This document shows, piece by piece, positions 25,771 through 33,786 of a stretch of DNA of 64,000 nt. The stretch comes from Allobaileyella intestinalis (GTDB lineage Bacteria; Bacillota; Clostridia; Peptostreptococcales; Anaerovoracaceae). How positions within the stretch are numbered: position 1 is the first letter of the stretch; each line of letters starts with the position of its first letter. Location: contig NZ_VUNB01000001.1 of NCBI RefSeq assembly GCF_009695865.1, positions 124,001 through 188,000 of the forward strand, given 5' to 3'. The notes beneath the pieces were generated by a model. The model was not told the DNA's origin, did not search any database, and was given only the letters and a program-made list of their open reading frames with translations. The translations under genes were made by a program, and so were the position numbers.

Positions 25771-26439
25771 ATGAACACATCTAATATCACTAATTACAAA
25801 CCAAAAGATTTTGCTGAATTATTGGGTGTCTCAGTCAAAACGTTACAACGTTGGGATAGAGAGGGGATTCTGAAAGCAAGTCGAACTCCGACTAATAGGC
25901 GTTATTATACTTATGATCAGTATCTTCAGTTCAAGGGCATAACTACTGAAAACGATAATCGTCAGATTGTTATTTATGCCAGAGTATCTACAAGAAACCA
26001 AAAAGATGATTTACAAAACCAAGTAACTTTTTTACGTCAGTTCTGCAATGCTAAAGGTATCATTGTAGATCAATGTATTGAGGATTATGGAAGCGGACTT
26101 AACTACAATCGAAAAAGGTGGAATCAATTATTAGATGAAGTAATGGAACAAAAAATCAAAACTATCATAGTTACACATAAAGATAGATTTGCCAGATTTG
26201 GTTATGATTGGTTTGAAAAATTCTGTATGAAGTTTAATACAGCCATAGTGATAGTGAATAATGAAGAACTATCACCGCAGGAAGAACTTGTACAGGATAT
26301 TGTGTCTATACTGCACGTTTTTTCTTGTAGATTGTACGGTCTTCGTAAGTATAAAAAACAAATAGAAGGGGATGCAGAAATTGCTAAAGAGCTTCAAGAC
26401 GGAAATAAATCCGACAGTCGAGCAAAAAATCAAAATTAA
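25771..26439 (+). CDS. tnpA: IS607-family serine transposase (TnpA)
   Basis: A 222-residue protein with an N-terminal MerR-like helix-turn-helix (FAELLGVSVKTLQRWDREGILKA, then RRYYTYDQY) and a serine recombinase catalytic domain. IYARVSTRNQKDDL carries the nucleophilic serine, and VTHKDRFARFG the active-site Asp/Arg residues. This domain order is unique to IS607 transposases, which move the element through a circular intermediate. The start at 25771 has a perfect GGAGG 8 bases upstream. The 3' end overlaps tnpB by 68 bp. Confidence 0.94.
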   Translation: MNTSNITNYKPKDFAELLGVSVKTLQRWDREGILKASRTPTNRRYYTYDQYLQFKGITTENDNRQIVIYARVSTRNQKDDLQNQVTFLRQFCNAKGIIVDQCIEDYGSGLNYNRKRWNQLLDEVMEQKIKTIIVTHKDRFARFGYDWFEKFCMKFNTAIVIVNNEELSPQEELVQDIVSILHVFSCRLYGLRKYKKQIEGDAEIAKELQDGNKSDSRAKNQN

Positions 26440-27538
26440 CAAGACTATCGGTACTTGTAGGTACGTCTATAACTTTTATCTCAGTCACAACAAAACTTTA
26501 CACGATAACGGTGAAAAGTTTATGAGTGGTAAAAGTTTCAGTGTTTGGCTGAACAATGAGTACCTTCCCAAAAATCCAGATAAATTATGGATCAAGGAAG
26601 TCAGTTCAAAATCTGTAAAACGCTCAATTGAAAATGGTTGTGTTGCATTTACAAGATTTTTTAAACATCAGAGTGCTTTTCCAAAGTTTAAAAAGAAAGG
26701 CAAATCTGATGTGAAAATGTACTTCGTAAAGAATAATCCAAAGGATTGCCGATGCGAAAGACACAGAATTAATATTCCATCACTTGGCTGGGTCCGCATT
26801 AAAGAAAAAGGATATATCCCAACCACCAAAGACGGGTATGTAATTAAAAGCGGTCATGTTTCAATCAAGGCGGATAGATATTATGTATCGGTTCTTATAG
26901 AAATTGTTGATAAAAAGATCTTCAATAATTCTAATGAAGGAATTGGTATCGATCTTGGATTAAAGGATTTTGCCATTGTTTCCAATGGTAAAACTTATAA
27001 AAATATCAATAAGTCAGCAAGAATTAAAAAATTAGAAAAGAAACTGCGCAGAGAACAAAGATGTCTCTCACGCAAGTATGAAAATTTAAAGAAAGGAGGA
27101 CCCACTCAAAGAACGAATATACAAAAACAAAAGCTCAAGGTACAGAAACTCCATCATAAAATAGACAATATCCGTACTGACTATATTAACAAGACAATCG
27201 CTGAGATAGTGAAAACCAAGCCATCTTATATAACGATTGAGAATTTGAATGTATCAGGAATGATGAAGAACAGACATCTATCAAAAGCCGTTGCAGCACA
27301 AAAGTTCTATGAATTTAGAACAAAGCTTAAAGCGAAGTGTGATGAAAATGGTATTGAATTAAGAGTCGTAGACAGATGGTATCCATCATCCAAAATATGT
27401 CATTGCTGTGGTGCTATCAAGAAAGATTTGAAGCTTTCAGATAGAATATACCGTTGTGATTGTGGCTATGTCGAGGATAGGGATTTTAATGCTGCTCTTA
27501 ATCTAAGAGATGCTTGGACTTACGAAGTTGCACAATGA
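26372..27538 (+). CDS. tnpB: TnpB, RNA-guided nuclease of the IS607 element
   Basis: A 388-residue TnpB. The split RuvC active site is intact: Asp194 in GIDLGLKDF, Glu290 in YITIENLN and Asp371 in VEDRDFNAALNL. The zinc finger between the last two has CHCC (343-346) and RCDC (362-364). TnpB proteins use an omega-RNA from the transposon right end to cut DNA beside a short motif, which keeps the element in place. A TTG nine codons-worth of bases downstream (26381) with better GAAGGGG spacing is an alternative start. With all catalytic residues present it is probably active. Confidence 0.93.
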   Translation: MQKLLKSFKTEINPTVEQKIKINKTIGTCRYVYNFYLSHNKTLHDNGEKFMSGKSFSVWLNNEYLPKNPDKLWIKEVSSKSVKRSIENGCVAFTRFFKHQSAFPKFKKKGKSDVKMYFVKNNPKDCRCERHRINIPSLGWVRIKEKGYIPTTKDGYVIKSGHVSIKADRYYVSVLIEIVDKKIFNNSNEGIGIDLGLKDFAIVSNGKTYKNINKSARIKKLEKKLRREQRCLSRKYENLKKGGPTQRTNIQKQKLKVQKLHHKIDNIRTDYINKTIAEIVKTKPSYITIENLNVSGMMKNRHLSKAVAAQKFYEFRTKLKAKCDENGIELRVVDRWYPSSKICHCCGAIKKDLKLSDRIYRCDCGYVEDRDFNAALNLRDAWTYEVAQ

Positions 27539-27716
27539 AAGCAAACGTAAGTATGTACTGCGGGCTATCGCAGGAATTAACGACTGTGGAGTGTACAAGA
27601 ACTTGTGAGTAGCGCATTGTTTATAATCGCCAAAGCATACACATTGAAGCAGTAAGAAGTATCCGCAAGGACTTCAATTCTCGATGTGTTTGAGTATATT
27701 TAAACATATTTTGAGT
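27480..27716 (+). ncRNA. Probable omega-RNA (reRNA) region at the IS607 right end
   Basis: The end of tnpB and the 180 bases after it contain several small hairpins, for example CTGCG/CGCAG at about 27558-27573 and GAAG...CTTC around 27656-27675, before the right end. By analogy with known TnpB systems the guide would be the first bases outside the element, here the start of rluB. The boundaries and structure are inferred. Confidence 0.45.
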
Positions 27717-27728
27717 GGCAGCAGGATT

Positions 27729-28433
27729 ATGAGGATCAATAAGTACATAGCAGCTTCAGGTATATGCAGCCGCAGAAAGGCAGATGTTCTTGTGGACCAG
27801 GGCAAGGTTTCGGTGAACGGTCAGGTTCTCATGGAAAAAGGATATGAGGTGAAGCCGGGGGACCGGGTAGAAGTTGAGGGAAGGGTTCTTGAAAGCTCTT
27901 CGAAGAAGTATTACTACATGGTAAACAAGCCTGTGGGATATGTAACAACTGTCAGCGACCCTGAAGGAAGACCTACGGTTATGGAACTTGTTCCGGACAC
28001 CGGTGAAAGACTTTTCCCAGTAGGCAGGCTGGACATCAACACATCCGGTCTCCTGATCATTACAAACGACGGAGATTTGACAAACAGGCTTACACACCCG
28101 TCCCATGAGCTGACGAAAACATACCTGGCAAGAGTTGAAGGCATTATGGGAATAAAAGAAGCGAAGATGATGGAAAAGGGCATCAGGCTCAAGGAATTCA
28201 CCACAGCTCCGGCTAAGGTGAAGCTCATAAGACATAACAAAAATTCAACCCTCGTGAAAATATCTATTCATGAAGGAAAGAACCGCCAGGTGCGGCGGAT
28301 GTTCAAAGCCATAGGTCATCCGGTTATGGAGCTGGAAAGAATTGCCATTGGAAATATTAACAGCAGACTTCCTGAGGGAGGCTGCAGGAAGCTTAATCCT
28401 AACGAGGTGAAATATCTGAAAGGCACCAAATAA
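27729..28433 (+). CDS. rluB: RluB/RsuA-family rRNA pseudouridine synthase
   Basis: A 234-residue pseudouridine synthase with an N-terminal S4 RNA-binding domain (MRINKYIAASGICSRRKADVLV) and the catalytic GRLDINTSGLLIITNDGDL motif, with Asp in RLD. EGKNRQVRRMFKAIGHPV is also typical. In Firmicutes the family modifies 23S rRNA. The start at 27729 is the conserved MRINKY. It lies only about 13 bp after the estimated IS607 right end, so its native upstream context is gone and the ribosome site (CAGCAGG) is weak. It may depend on transcription from the element or on a new promoter. Confidence 0.92.
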   Translation: MRINKYIAASGICSRRKADVLVDQGKVSVNGQVLMEKGYEVKPGDRVEVEGRVLESSSKKYYYMVNKPVGYVTTVSDPEGRPTVMELVPDTGERLFPVGRLDINTSGLLIITNDGDLTNRLTHPSHELTKTYLARVEGIMGIKEAKMMEKGIRLKEFTTAPAKVKLIRHNKNSTLVKISIHEGKNRQVRRMFKAIGHPVMELERIAIGNINSRLPEGGCRKLNPNEVKYLKGTK

Positions 28434-28455
28434 GAGCTCAGGCAAGGAGGTCGTC

Positions 28456-29811
28456 ATGAACCATGTTGATATGGAAGAGCTAACTGAACTTATCCGTAAT
28501 GATATGAAACCGGCCCTGGGAGTTACAGAGCCGGGAGCAATTGCATTTGCAGTTGCCACGGCTGAAAAACATGCTGGAGGAAGGCTGAAATCAGTTAACG
28601 TTAAGCTGAACAGCGGTATGTACAAGAACGGATATACCTGCGGAATTCCTAACAGCACGAGAGTTGGAAACATGTATTCTGCTGCCCTTGGAGCTGTGGC
28701 AGGAGACCCGGAAAAGGGTCTGATGGCCTTATCCGGTGTTACCCCTGAGGATGACCAGAGAGCAGCGGAAATGGTTGAGTCAGGCATGGTGACCGTGGAA
28801 ATGAGCGGAGTCACCAGCAGAATTTTCATTCAGGCTGCAGTGGTATCTGAAGATGAGGATGGCGTAGAACAAAAGGTTACAGTGACGATCAGAGATTCCC
28901 ACACTAATATCGTATCCATAACGCAAAATGGAAAAGAAATTTTTTCCAAAGACCCGGGAAAAGATAATAGTCAGATGGCCGAAGCAGGTGACTGCAATGA
29001 AAGCCCGGATGAAACAGGAACTTCAGAAGAGGAGCCTGAGCCCCTGATTCACAAATACAGTCTGAAACAGCTGGTTGAATATGCTGAGAAGGTTGATATT
29101 AACCGGATTTCATTTATTCAGGAGGCTTTTAAGGTCAACATGGAGCTGTTCAACTACGGCCTGGAGAGCCCGAGAACCGTTTTTGCACATCAGCTTCTCA
29201 AAATGAACAGCAATAAAATTTTTTCAGATGATGAGCTGAGGACAGCTTCCCTTCTGTGCAACGGAGCCATTGAGGCAAGGGTTCTGGGCCTGGACAGACC
29301 TGCTATGAGCATTACAGGATCAGGGGCACACGGGATCATAGCAACCCTTCCTCTTTATGGTGCGTTCAAGGTAAAGAACTACAGTGAGGAAGCACTTCTT
29401 AGGGCCACGGCTTTAAGCTACCTGGTTTGCATGTACATCAAGGAGTATTCAGGAAAACTTTCTGCATTCTGCGGATGCGCTATTGCAGCAGGTACGGGAA
29501 CGGCCTGCGGGCTGACAATGCTCAGGGGCGGTGGAATTGATGAAATGAAGGACGTCATAAATAACATGGCATCCAGCATTACTGGAATGATCTGCGATGG
29601 AGGAAATCAGGGCTGTGTTATGAAAGGCGTGGCAGCAGTTGAAACCATCTGGCGTTCTGTGGACCTGGCCATGAATGGAGCTTCAATCAGCTGGAATCAC
29701 GGAATCAACGGCAGAACACCGGAAGAAACCATGAGGAACATGGGGCTGGTTGCATCACCGGGAATGACGGGAACTGAGAAGACAATCGTTGATATTATGA
29801 GAAACAAGTAA
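28456..29811 (+). CDS. cyuA: CyuA/UPF0597-family Fe-S L-cysteine desulfidase (or serine dehydratase-like)
   Basis: A 451-residue protein of the UPF0597 / L-serine ammonia-lyase-like family. The N-terminal GVTEPGAIAFAVATAE motif, CGIPNS, FCGCAIAAGTGTACG and ICDGGNQGCVMKG supply the conserved cysteines for an oxygen-sensitive 4Fe-4S cluster. CyuA enzymes split cysteine to pyruvate, ammonia and sulfide. An acidic linker of about 40 residues (about 170-200) is an unusual insertion. A strong AAGGAGG precedes the start. It follows rluB by 22 bp and nearly abuts the next gene. Serine as substrate cannot be ruled out. Confidence 0.85.
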   Translation: MNHVDMEELTELIRNDMKPALGVTEPGAIAFAVATAEKHAGGRLKSVNVKLNSGMYKNGYTCGIPNSTRVGNMYSAALGAVAGDPEKGLMALSGVTPEDDQRAAEMVESGMVTVEMSGVTSRIFIQAAVVSEDEDGVEQKVTVTIRDSHTNIVSITQNGKEIFSKDPGKDNSQMAEAGDCNESPDETGTSEEEPEPLIHKYSLKQLVEYAEKVDINRISFIQEAFKVNMELFNYGLESPRTVFAHQLLKMNSNKIFSDDELRTASLLCNGAIEARVLGLDRPAMSITGSGAHGIIATLPLYGAFKVKNYSEEALLRATALSYLVCMYIKEYSGKLSAFCGCAIAAGTGTACGLTMLRGGGIDEMKDVINNMASSITGMICDGGNQGCVMKGVAAVETIWRSVDLAMNGASISWNHGINGRTPEETMRNMGLVASPGMTGTEKTIVDIMRNK

Positions 29812-29820
29812 GTGGCAAAT

Positions 29821-31110
29821 ATGAACAGAAGAAATTTCAAGGTGGTAGAGGGGGGACTCTCGGAGCATTACAACACCTTCAAGGATTGTAATTTTTACAG
29901 ATGCACAGGTACTAATACCAGGCTCATGGGAGTGGTGGCCCTCCACGTTCAGTGGAAAAAAAATGAAAATCCTAAAATAACGGTTCATCAGTTTATTCAT
30001 CTGGATTTTTCTGAACTGGGGCCCGATAACTATTATGAAGTTATTCCGGAAAAACCTCACCGGCTCACCAAAAGTGAAATGAGGGTCTGGAAGGAAATGT
30101 CAGAGCCCCTGGGCGGTTCCCAGGTAAATCTGAATGAAACAGATGTGTATTTCCTGATTAAAGAGGCTCTGGGGAAGATGAACCCTTATCTGGAAAAGGA
30201 AAAGACTCCTGACGGAGATGAATACAGACTGGCCCGCCTGCGGCTTGAATTGACCCTGGAAGCCCTTGAAGACAGCGGACGTGTTGACATGAGCATCTCC
30301 CCGGAAAGAATTACCGAGAAGGTGAGCCCGGACTGGTGCTCTAAACAGGAAACTGTCAATTACTTCATCATGCGCATGATGGACAGAGACCCTGAGGCTG
30401 CCTGTACCATAACCACTATTCCTCTGGAGGAACTGAAGAAATCTCCTTTGATGGAACACGGCATCAAGACTCTGATGAAGGCCAGCACAAAAGAAGAGAA
30501 GGTGGTGCCTGTAAAGGCCAGTGTAAAACAGGCTATTGCCACCACCACTCAGGCTGTGGCAGGCACCGAGAATGGTTACATGCTTTACCGGGTCGCTCTT
30601 GATCTGGAGCTGCGGAACAAGACATGGATGATTACGGGATGCCAGTCATCAGAGGCCATGAAGATGAGCAGTTTTGAAGCAGCAATGCAGCTGGACAGGC
30701 CTGAGTATATTACTCTTTTCAGGCTTGCCGATGGAGCCGGATCAATGGAAGATCCGGAAATTCCCATGATGAATGCCTGCCTCCCTGTGCTCATGCCAAA
30801 TGGAACTCTCTATGTGAGATACAATGGGGACAACAGTTATGTTGACTCATATGAATACCTGATGAACAACGACATGTACGGAGCCTATCTGTTTACGGAA
30901 CAGGGAGAACTGGTGATCATGAGTCCTGACATGGTCCACATTTCCATGATGGAGCTGGATATACTTTCATCTCCTGCTGCAGCCAGGATGAAACTGGTAA
31001 AAAGATACAAATCAGTTAACCAGATCTTTCAGACCTTTGCCCAGATGCCGGGTGCCAACTTCGAAGATATGGTGGAAACAGGTGATCCATCACCAGATGA
31101 TGATTATTAA
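29821..31110 (+). CDS. Conserved protein of unknown function
   Basis: A 429-residue soluble, acidic protein that I do not recognise. There are no membrane segments, signal peptide or familiar nucleotide-binding motifs. It has two apparent halves, the first with LHVQWKKNENPKITVHQFIHLDF and the second with VALDLELRNKTWMITGCQSSEAMKMSSFE, and an acidic end. The start is uncertain: a GTG at 29812 directly after the cyuA stop is the alternative to the ATG at 29821. The very close spacing suggests cotranscription and perhaps a functional link with the upstream cysteine desulfidase. Confidence 0.8.
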   Translation: MNRRNFKVVEGGLSEHYNTFKDCNFYRCTGTNTRLMGVVALHVQWKKNENPKITVHQFIHLDFSELGPDNYYEVIPEKPHRLTKSEMRVWKEMSEPLGGSQVNLNETDVYFLIKEALGKMNPYLEKEKTPDGDEYRLARLRLELTLEALEDSGRVDMSISPERITEKVSPDWCSKQETVNYFIMRMMDRDPEAACTITTIPLEELKKSPLMEHGIKTLMKASTKEEKVVPVKASVKQAIATTTQAVAGTENGYMLYRVALDLELRNKTWMITGCQSSEAMKMSSFEAAMQLDRPEYITLFRLADGAGSMEDPEIPMMNACLPVLMPNGTLYVRYNGDNSYVDSYEYLMNNDMYGAYLFTEQGELVIMSPDMVHISMMELDILSSPAAARMKLVKRYKSVNQIFQTFAQMPGANFEDMVETGDPSPDDDY

Positions 31111-31169
31111 AAAAAATAATTTACTAAAATATATTATCTGTTAACCCATGTTCGGATTTTTGTGAAATG

Positions 31170-31343
31170 TTTTCAACAGTTTCTATTCCCCATGATTTCA
31201 ACTATCAGGGGTTTATCCACAGGATTTTTGAAAATCGTATACAATTTTATCAACACGGCTATGTGGAAAAGTGGAAAACGCGTATGCCAGTGATTGCAAG
31301 GCTGAACAGGTTTGAAATTGGTTGTCAAGGGAAGTTATCCACA
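31170..31343. other. DnaA-box cluster in an AT-rich intergenic region
   Basis: The 291-bp gap between genes holds two perfect DnaA boxes TTATCCACA in the same orientation (31213-31221 and 31335-31343). It also has near matches TTATCAACA (31247-31255), TTTTCAACA (31170-31178) and, on the other strand, TTTTCCACA (31262-31270) with a weaker neighbour at 31270-31278. The stretch just before (31111-31140) is almost all A and T. This resembles an origin of replication or a DnaA-titrating or regulatory region. No dnaA, dnaN or rpmH is nearby and gene direction does not switch here, so oriC is not claimed. Confidence 0.6.
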
Positions 31344-31401
31344 TATTTTATACATGCAAAAAAGCAATTTGTTCTATTTTATGGAGGCAGAATAAGTAAA
31401 A

Positions 31402-32661
31402 ATGGGCAGTGTGACAGAGAGAATTTACAGAAGCAATCCTTATGAAAGCAAGATAAAATCTAGGGTAGAGGAAGTTTTCCATAGTGAGGGAAAAGATGTG
31501 CTGGTTTTGGATAAAACGGTGTTTTTCCCTACAGGAGGAGGACAGCCCTGCGACAGGGGAACCGTCTCCCTGATGAGGGACGGAGATAAAAAGATTTTTT
31601 CCATAGTGGATGTATACGACCACAGCCTGGAAGGCGATGTTTTCCACGTTACAGACGCACCGGAGGGGACTTTCGCTCCTGGTGACCAGGTAGAAACAGA
31701 ACTTGACTGGGACCGTCGATTTACCCACATGCAGAGGCACCTGGGAGAGCATCTCTTCACAGGATCCCTGTACAGGCTGTTCGGATGGAAGAACAAGGGC
31801 TTTCACATGGGCGAGGATTACACAACCATCGATATGGAGGTAACTCACAGCCCGGAAGTGGATAAGATGATTCGTGAGGGAGAGCTGGAAGTTAACCGGG
31901 TGATCTGGATGGATGTTCCTGTTCATGTGGACTATTTCCCGGATAAGGAGGCTGCATCGGTGATGCCGGTGCGTAAACCCATTACGGCCCATGGCATGAT
32001 ATCTGTGGTGACTGCCGGTGACAGGGAAGATCCCCTTGACTGCTGTGCCTGCTGCGGTACACATGCAGATTCTACGGGGCAGGTGGGCCTGGTGAAAGTG
32101 TACAAGGCCGAGGCCAACAAGGGTATGACGAGGATATATTTCGACAGTGGAAAACCGGCGCTCATGAAAATGCGTCAGGAGATGGACCTTATGAGACAGA
32201 TAACAGACAGGTTTTCGGCTGGAGATGATGATATTATCAGCAAGCTGGATATTCAGGAGCAGAAGGAAGGAAATCTTAGAAAAAGATACGCTTCCCTCAG
32301 GGACAAGGTGATGGAAACGGAGAAGGAGAAGATTCTCAGCGTTATGAAGGATGAAGACCGGGAGACCTTCGATTTTCCATATGAATGCCTGGAAGCTGGT
32401 GACCTTGTAAAACTGGGCTTTGCCGTCATGAATGAAAGGGGAGAAGACAAAGACTGTGGTGCCGTAAAGCTATTGACCTTAACTGACGAAAGCAGCCATA
32501 CAGTCCTTCTCTTTTCCTCAGGAGAAGTATCATGCGGCAAACTGGTAAAGGAAAAAGCAGGAGCTTTCGGCGGACGCGGGGGCGGAAGAGATGATAACGC
32601 CCGGGCCATTTTTCCGGATATGAAATCTGCAAGAATGTTTATCAGAGAAATTACGGGCTAA
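31402..32661 (+). CDS. Alanyl-tRNA editing protein (AlaX family, with DHHA1 domain)
   Basis: A 419-residue trans-editing protein that removes serine or glycine wrongly attached to tRNA-Ala. The zinc and catalytic motifs are HMQRHLGEHL (HxxxH) and CCGTHADSTGQ (CxxxH); PTGGGQPCDRG precedes them as in AlaRS editing domains. A helical linker (about 250-330) leads to a C-terminal DHHA1 domain with GGRGGGRDDNARA. There is no aminoacylation domain. Two extra cysteines precede the CxxxH motif. GGAGG lies 14 bases upstream, which is rather far. Confidence 0.92.
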   Translation: MGSVTERIYRSNPYESKIKSRVEEVFHSEGKDVLVLDKTVFFPTGGGQPCDRGTVSLMRDGDKKIFSIVDVYDHSLEGDVFHVTDAPEGTFAPGDQVETELDWDRRFTHMQRHLGEHLFTGSLYRLFGWKNKGFHMGEDYTTIDMEVTHSPEVDKMIREGELEVNRVIWMDVPVHVDYFPDKEAASVMPVRKPITAHGMISVVTAGDREDPLDCCACCGTHADSTGQVGLVKVYKAEANKGMTRIYFDSGKPALMKMRQEMDLMRQITDRFSAGDDDIISKLDIQEQKEGNLRKRYASLRDKVMETEKEKILSVMKDEDRETFDFPYECLEAGDLVKLGFAVMNERGEDKDCGAVKLLTLTDESSHTVLLFSSGEVSCGKLVKEKAGAFGGRGGGRDDNARAIFPDMKSARMFIREITG

Positions 32662-32792
32662 AAGGCAGTGAGAAATTAATGAATTACGGGAGCAGTTCTT
32701 TTCTGATATAATTCTGATATAATATAGACAAAGACCGGAAGATCTTTTACCCGCATTGCACTGTGATGCATCAAAAGGGGAGGGTGATATAT

Positions 32793-33440
32793 ATGACAAC
32801 TAAACCAGAAGACGTAAAATTCATCGTCACTATCGGAAGAGAGTTCGGCAGCGGCGGTCACGAGATCGGCAAGAGACTGGCCAAAGAACTGGGAATTGCT
32901 TTCTACGATACTGAACTGCTGGAGCTGGCTGTAGCAAAAACCGGATACCACGAAGACTACATCCGCAGCAATGACGAGAAGGCTCCTGATTTTGCAGCAG
33001 GTCCTCTGTTCTCAGGAATGGAGTACTATCAGCCATCTCCTTATGACAAAATCCAGGTTGAAATAAGAAAGATCATCGAGGACATTGCCGAAAACGAGAG
33101 CGCTGTAATCGTGGGAAGAGCTGCAGACTACATTCTGAGAGATAAGACCCATGTAAGCGTGTTCCTGTTCGCTCCAATGGAAGACAGAATCAAGAGAAAA
33201 ATGGCACTGCTTGACGAGAAGACCAGAAGCGAGATTACTGATTCCATGATGGAGAAGACTATCAGGCAGAGAGACAAGCAGCGCCGCCGGTTCTACGAGT
33301 ACTATACTGATATGCGCTGGGGTGCAAGGGATACCTATGACCTTCTGATAAACACCAGCAGAGCAGGAATCGAGGGTTCTGTAAAAATAATTGAAACTTT
33401 CATCAAAGAAGGATATGACGAGAACATTCTTCCAGACTAG
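32793..33440 (+). CDS. Cytidylate kinase-like family protein
   Basis: A 215-residue P-loop protein of the cytidylate kinase-like family, widespread in clostridia and distinct from true Cmk. The Walker-like loop is TIGREFGSGGHEIGKRLAKELG; later IVGRAADYILRD and RDKQRRRFYEYYTDMRWG form the lid and basic nucleotide-binding part. The substrate is unproven. The start at 32793 follows GGGGAGGG. Two copies of TGATATAAT in tandem just upstream (about 32704-32723) look like overlapping extended -10 elements. A terminator follows. Confidence 0.87.
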   Translation: MTTKPEDVKFIVTIGREFGSGGHEIGKRLAKELGIAFYDTELLELAVAKTGYHEDYIRSNDEKAPDFAAGPLFSGMEYYQPSPYDKIQVEIRKIIEDIAENESAVIVGRAADYILRDKTHVSVFLFAPMEDRIKRKMALLDEKTRSEITDSMMEKTIRQRDKQRRRFYEYYTDMRWGARDTYDLLINTSRAGIEGSVKIIETFIKEGYDENILPD

Positions 33441-33453
33441 GAAGTATGCAGAC

Positions 33454-33480
33454 AAAAGGGGGGCTCTGCCCCTCTTTTTC
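33454..33480 (+). terminator. Terminator after the cytidylate-kinase-like gene
   Basis: AAAAGGGGGGC, loop TCT, GCCCCTCTTTTTC; an 11-bp stem with one wobble pair that runs into the T-tract. Confidence 0.88.
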
Positions 33481-33547
33481 AATGACCGGCGGCCATGGGA
33501 ATCTGTCCTTGACCAAGAGATAAAACAAAAACTGACCAAAATTCATA

Positions 33548-33575
33548 TTGACATACCCTCAGACTGGGTTATAAT
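33548..33575 (+). promoter_or_regulatory. Promoter of metK
   Basis: A perfect TTGACA (33548-33553), a 16-bp spacer and a perfect TATAAT (33570-33575), just before the SAM riboswitch. Confidence 0.85.
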
Positions 33576-33588
33576 TACATCCAGCGAA

Positions 33589-33695
33589 CCTTATTAAGAG
33601 CGGGGTAGGGAATGGGCCCGATGATCCCGCGGCAACCACACCGGCAAAGGGTGTCAGGTGCCAATTCCCACGGGTATCCATCCCGGAAGATGAGG
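33589..33695 (+). ncRNA. SAM-I (S-box) riboswitch
   Basis: The conserved S-box elements are in order: TTATTAAGAG at the 5' edge, GGGGTAGGGAATGGGCCC, GATGATCCCGCGGCAACC, then AGGTGCCAATTCC and the closing GGAAGATGAGG that pairs with CCTTAT to form P1. It lies between a strong promoter and metK. The bases GATGAGGAG at the P1 3' side (33689-33697) recur exactly in the terminator (33723-33731). SAM binding would therefore free the arm CTCTTCATC to form the terminator, and absence of SAM would let the antiterminator form. Confidence 0.95.
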
Positions 33696-33708
33696 AGCAG
33701 CAGCAGAA

Positions 33709-33740
33709 CTCTTCATCGTTGTGATGAGGAGATTTTTTTT
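33709..33740 (+). terminator. SAM-regulated terminator of the metK leader
   Basis: Stem CTCTTCATC / GATGAGGAG (9 bp, one wobble), loop GTTGT, then eight T. Its left arm can pair with the identical GATGAGGAG at 33689-33697 when SAM is low. Confidence 0.92.
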
Positions 33741-33786
33741 ATCAGAGAATCAGACCCAGATTCTTTTACTCAAGGAGGGTATTTTA

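Larger units (their letters stand above)
25695..27716 (+). mobile_element. IS607-family insertion sequence (approximate ends)
   Basis: A complete two-gene element, serine transposase followed by TnpB, with base composition (about 35 % GC) clearly below its flanks. The ends are estimated from the composition change. Inside the left end is TTAAAATATGCTC and inside the right end ACATATTTTGAG, which share AAAATATG as an imperfect inverted match. ATGTGTT also occurs near both ends. IS607 elements have no terminal inverted repeats or target duplications and insert next to GG; GG occurs at both estimated borders. It separates scpB from rluB, which normally follow each other closely. Confidence 0.8.

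Noticed and set aside
31111..31401. Calling the DnaA-box cluster oriC
   Set aside because: No dnaA, dnaN, recF or rpmH is nearby and gene orientation does not change here; the evidence supports only DnaA binding.
31167..31445. A 92-codon plus-strand frame across the DnaA-box region
   Set aside because: It has no ribosome-binding site, overlaps the AlaX start and its sequence is unlike any protein; the repeated TTATCCACA sites explain the region better.
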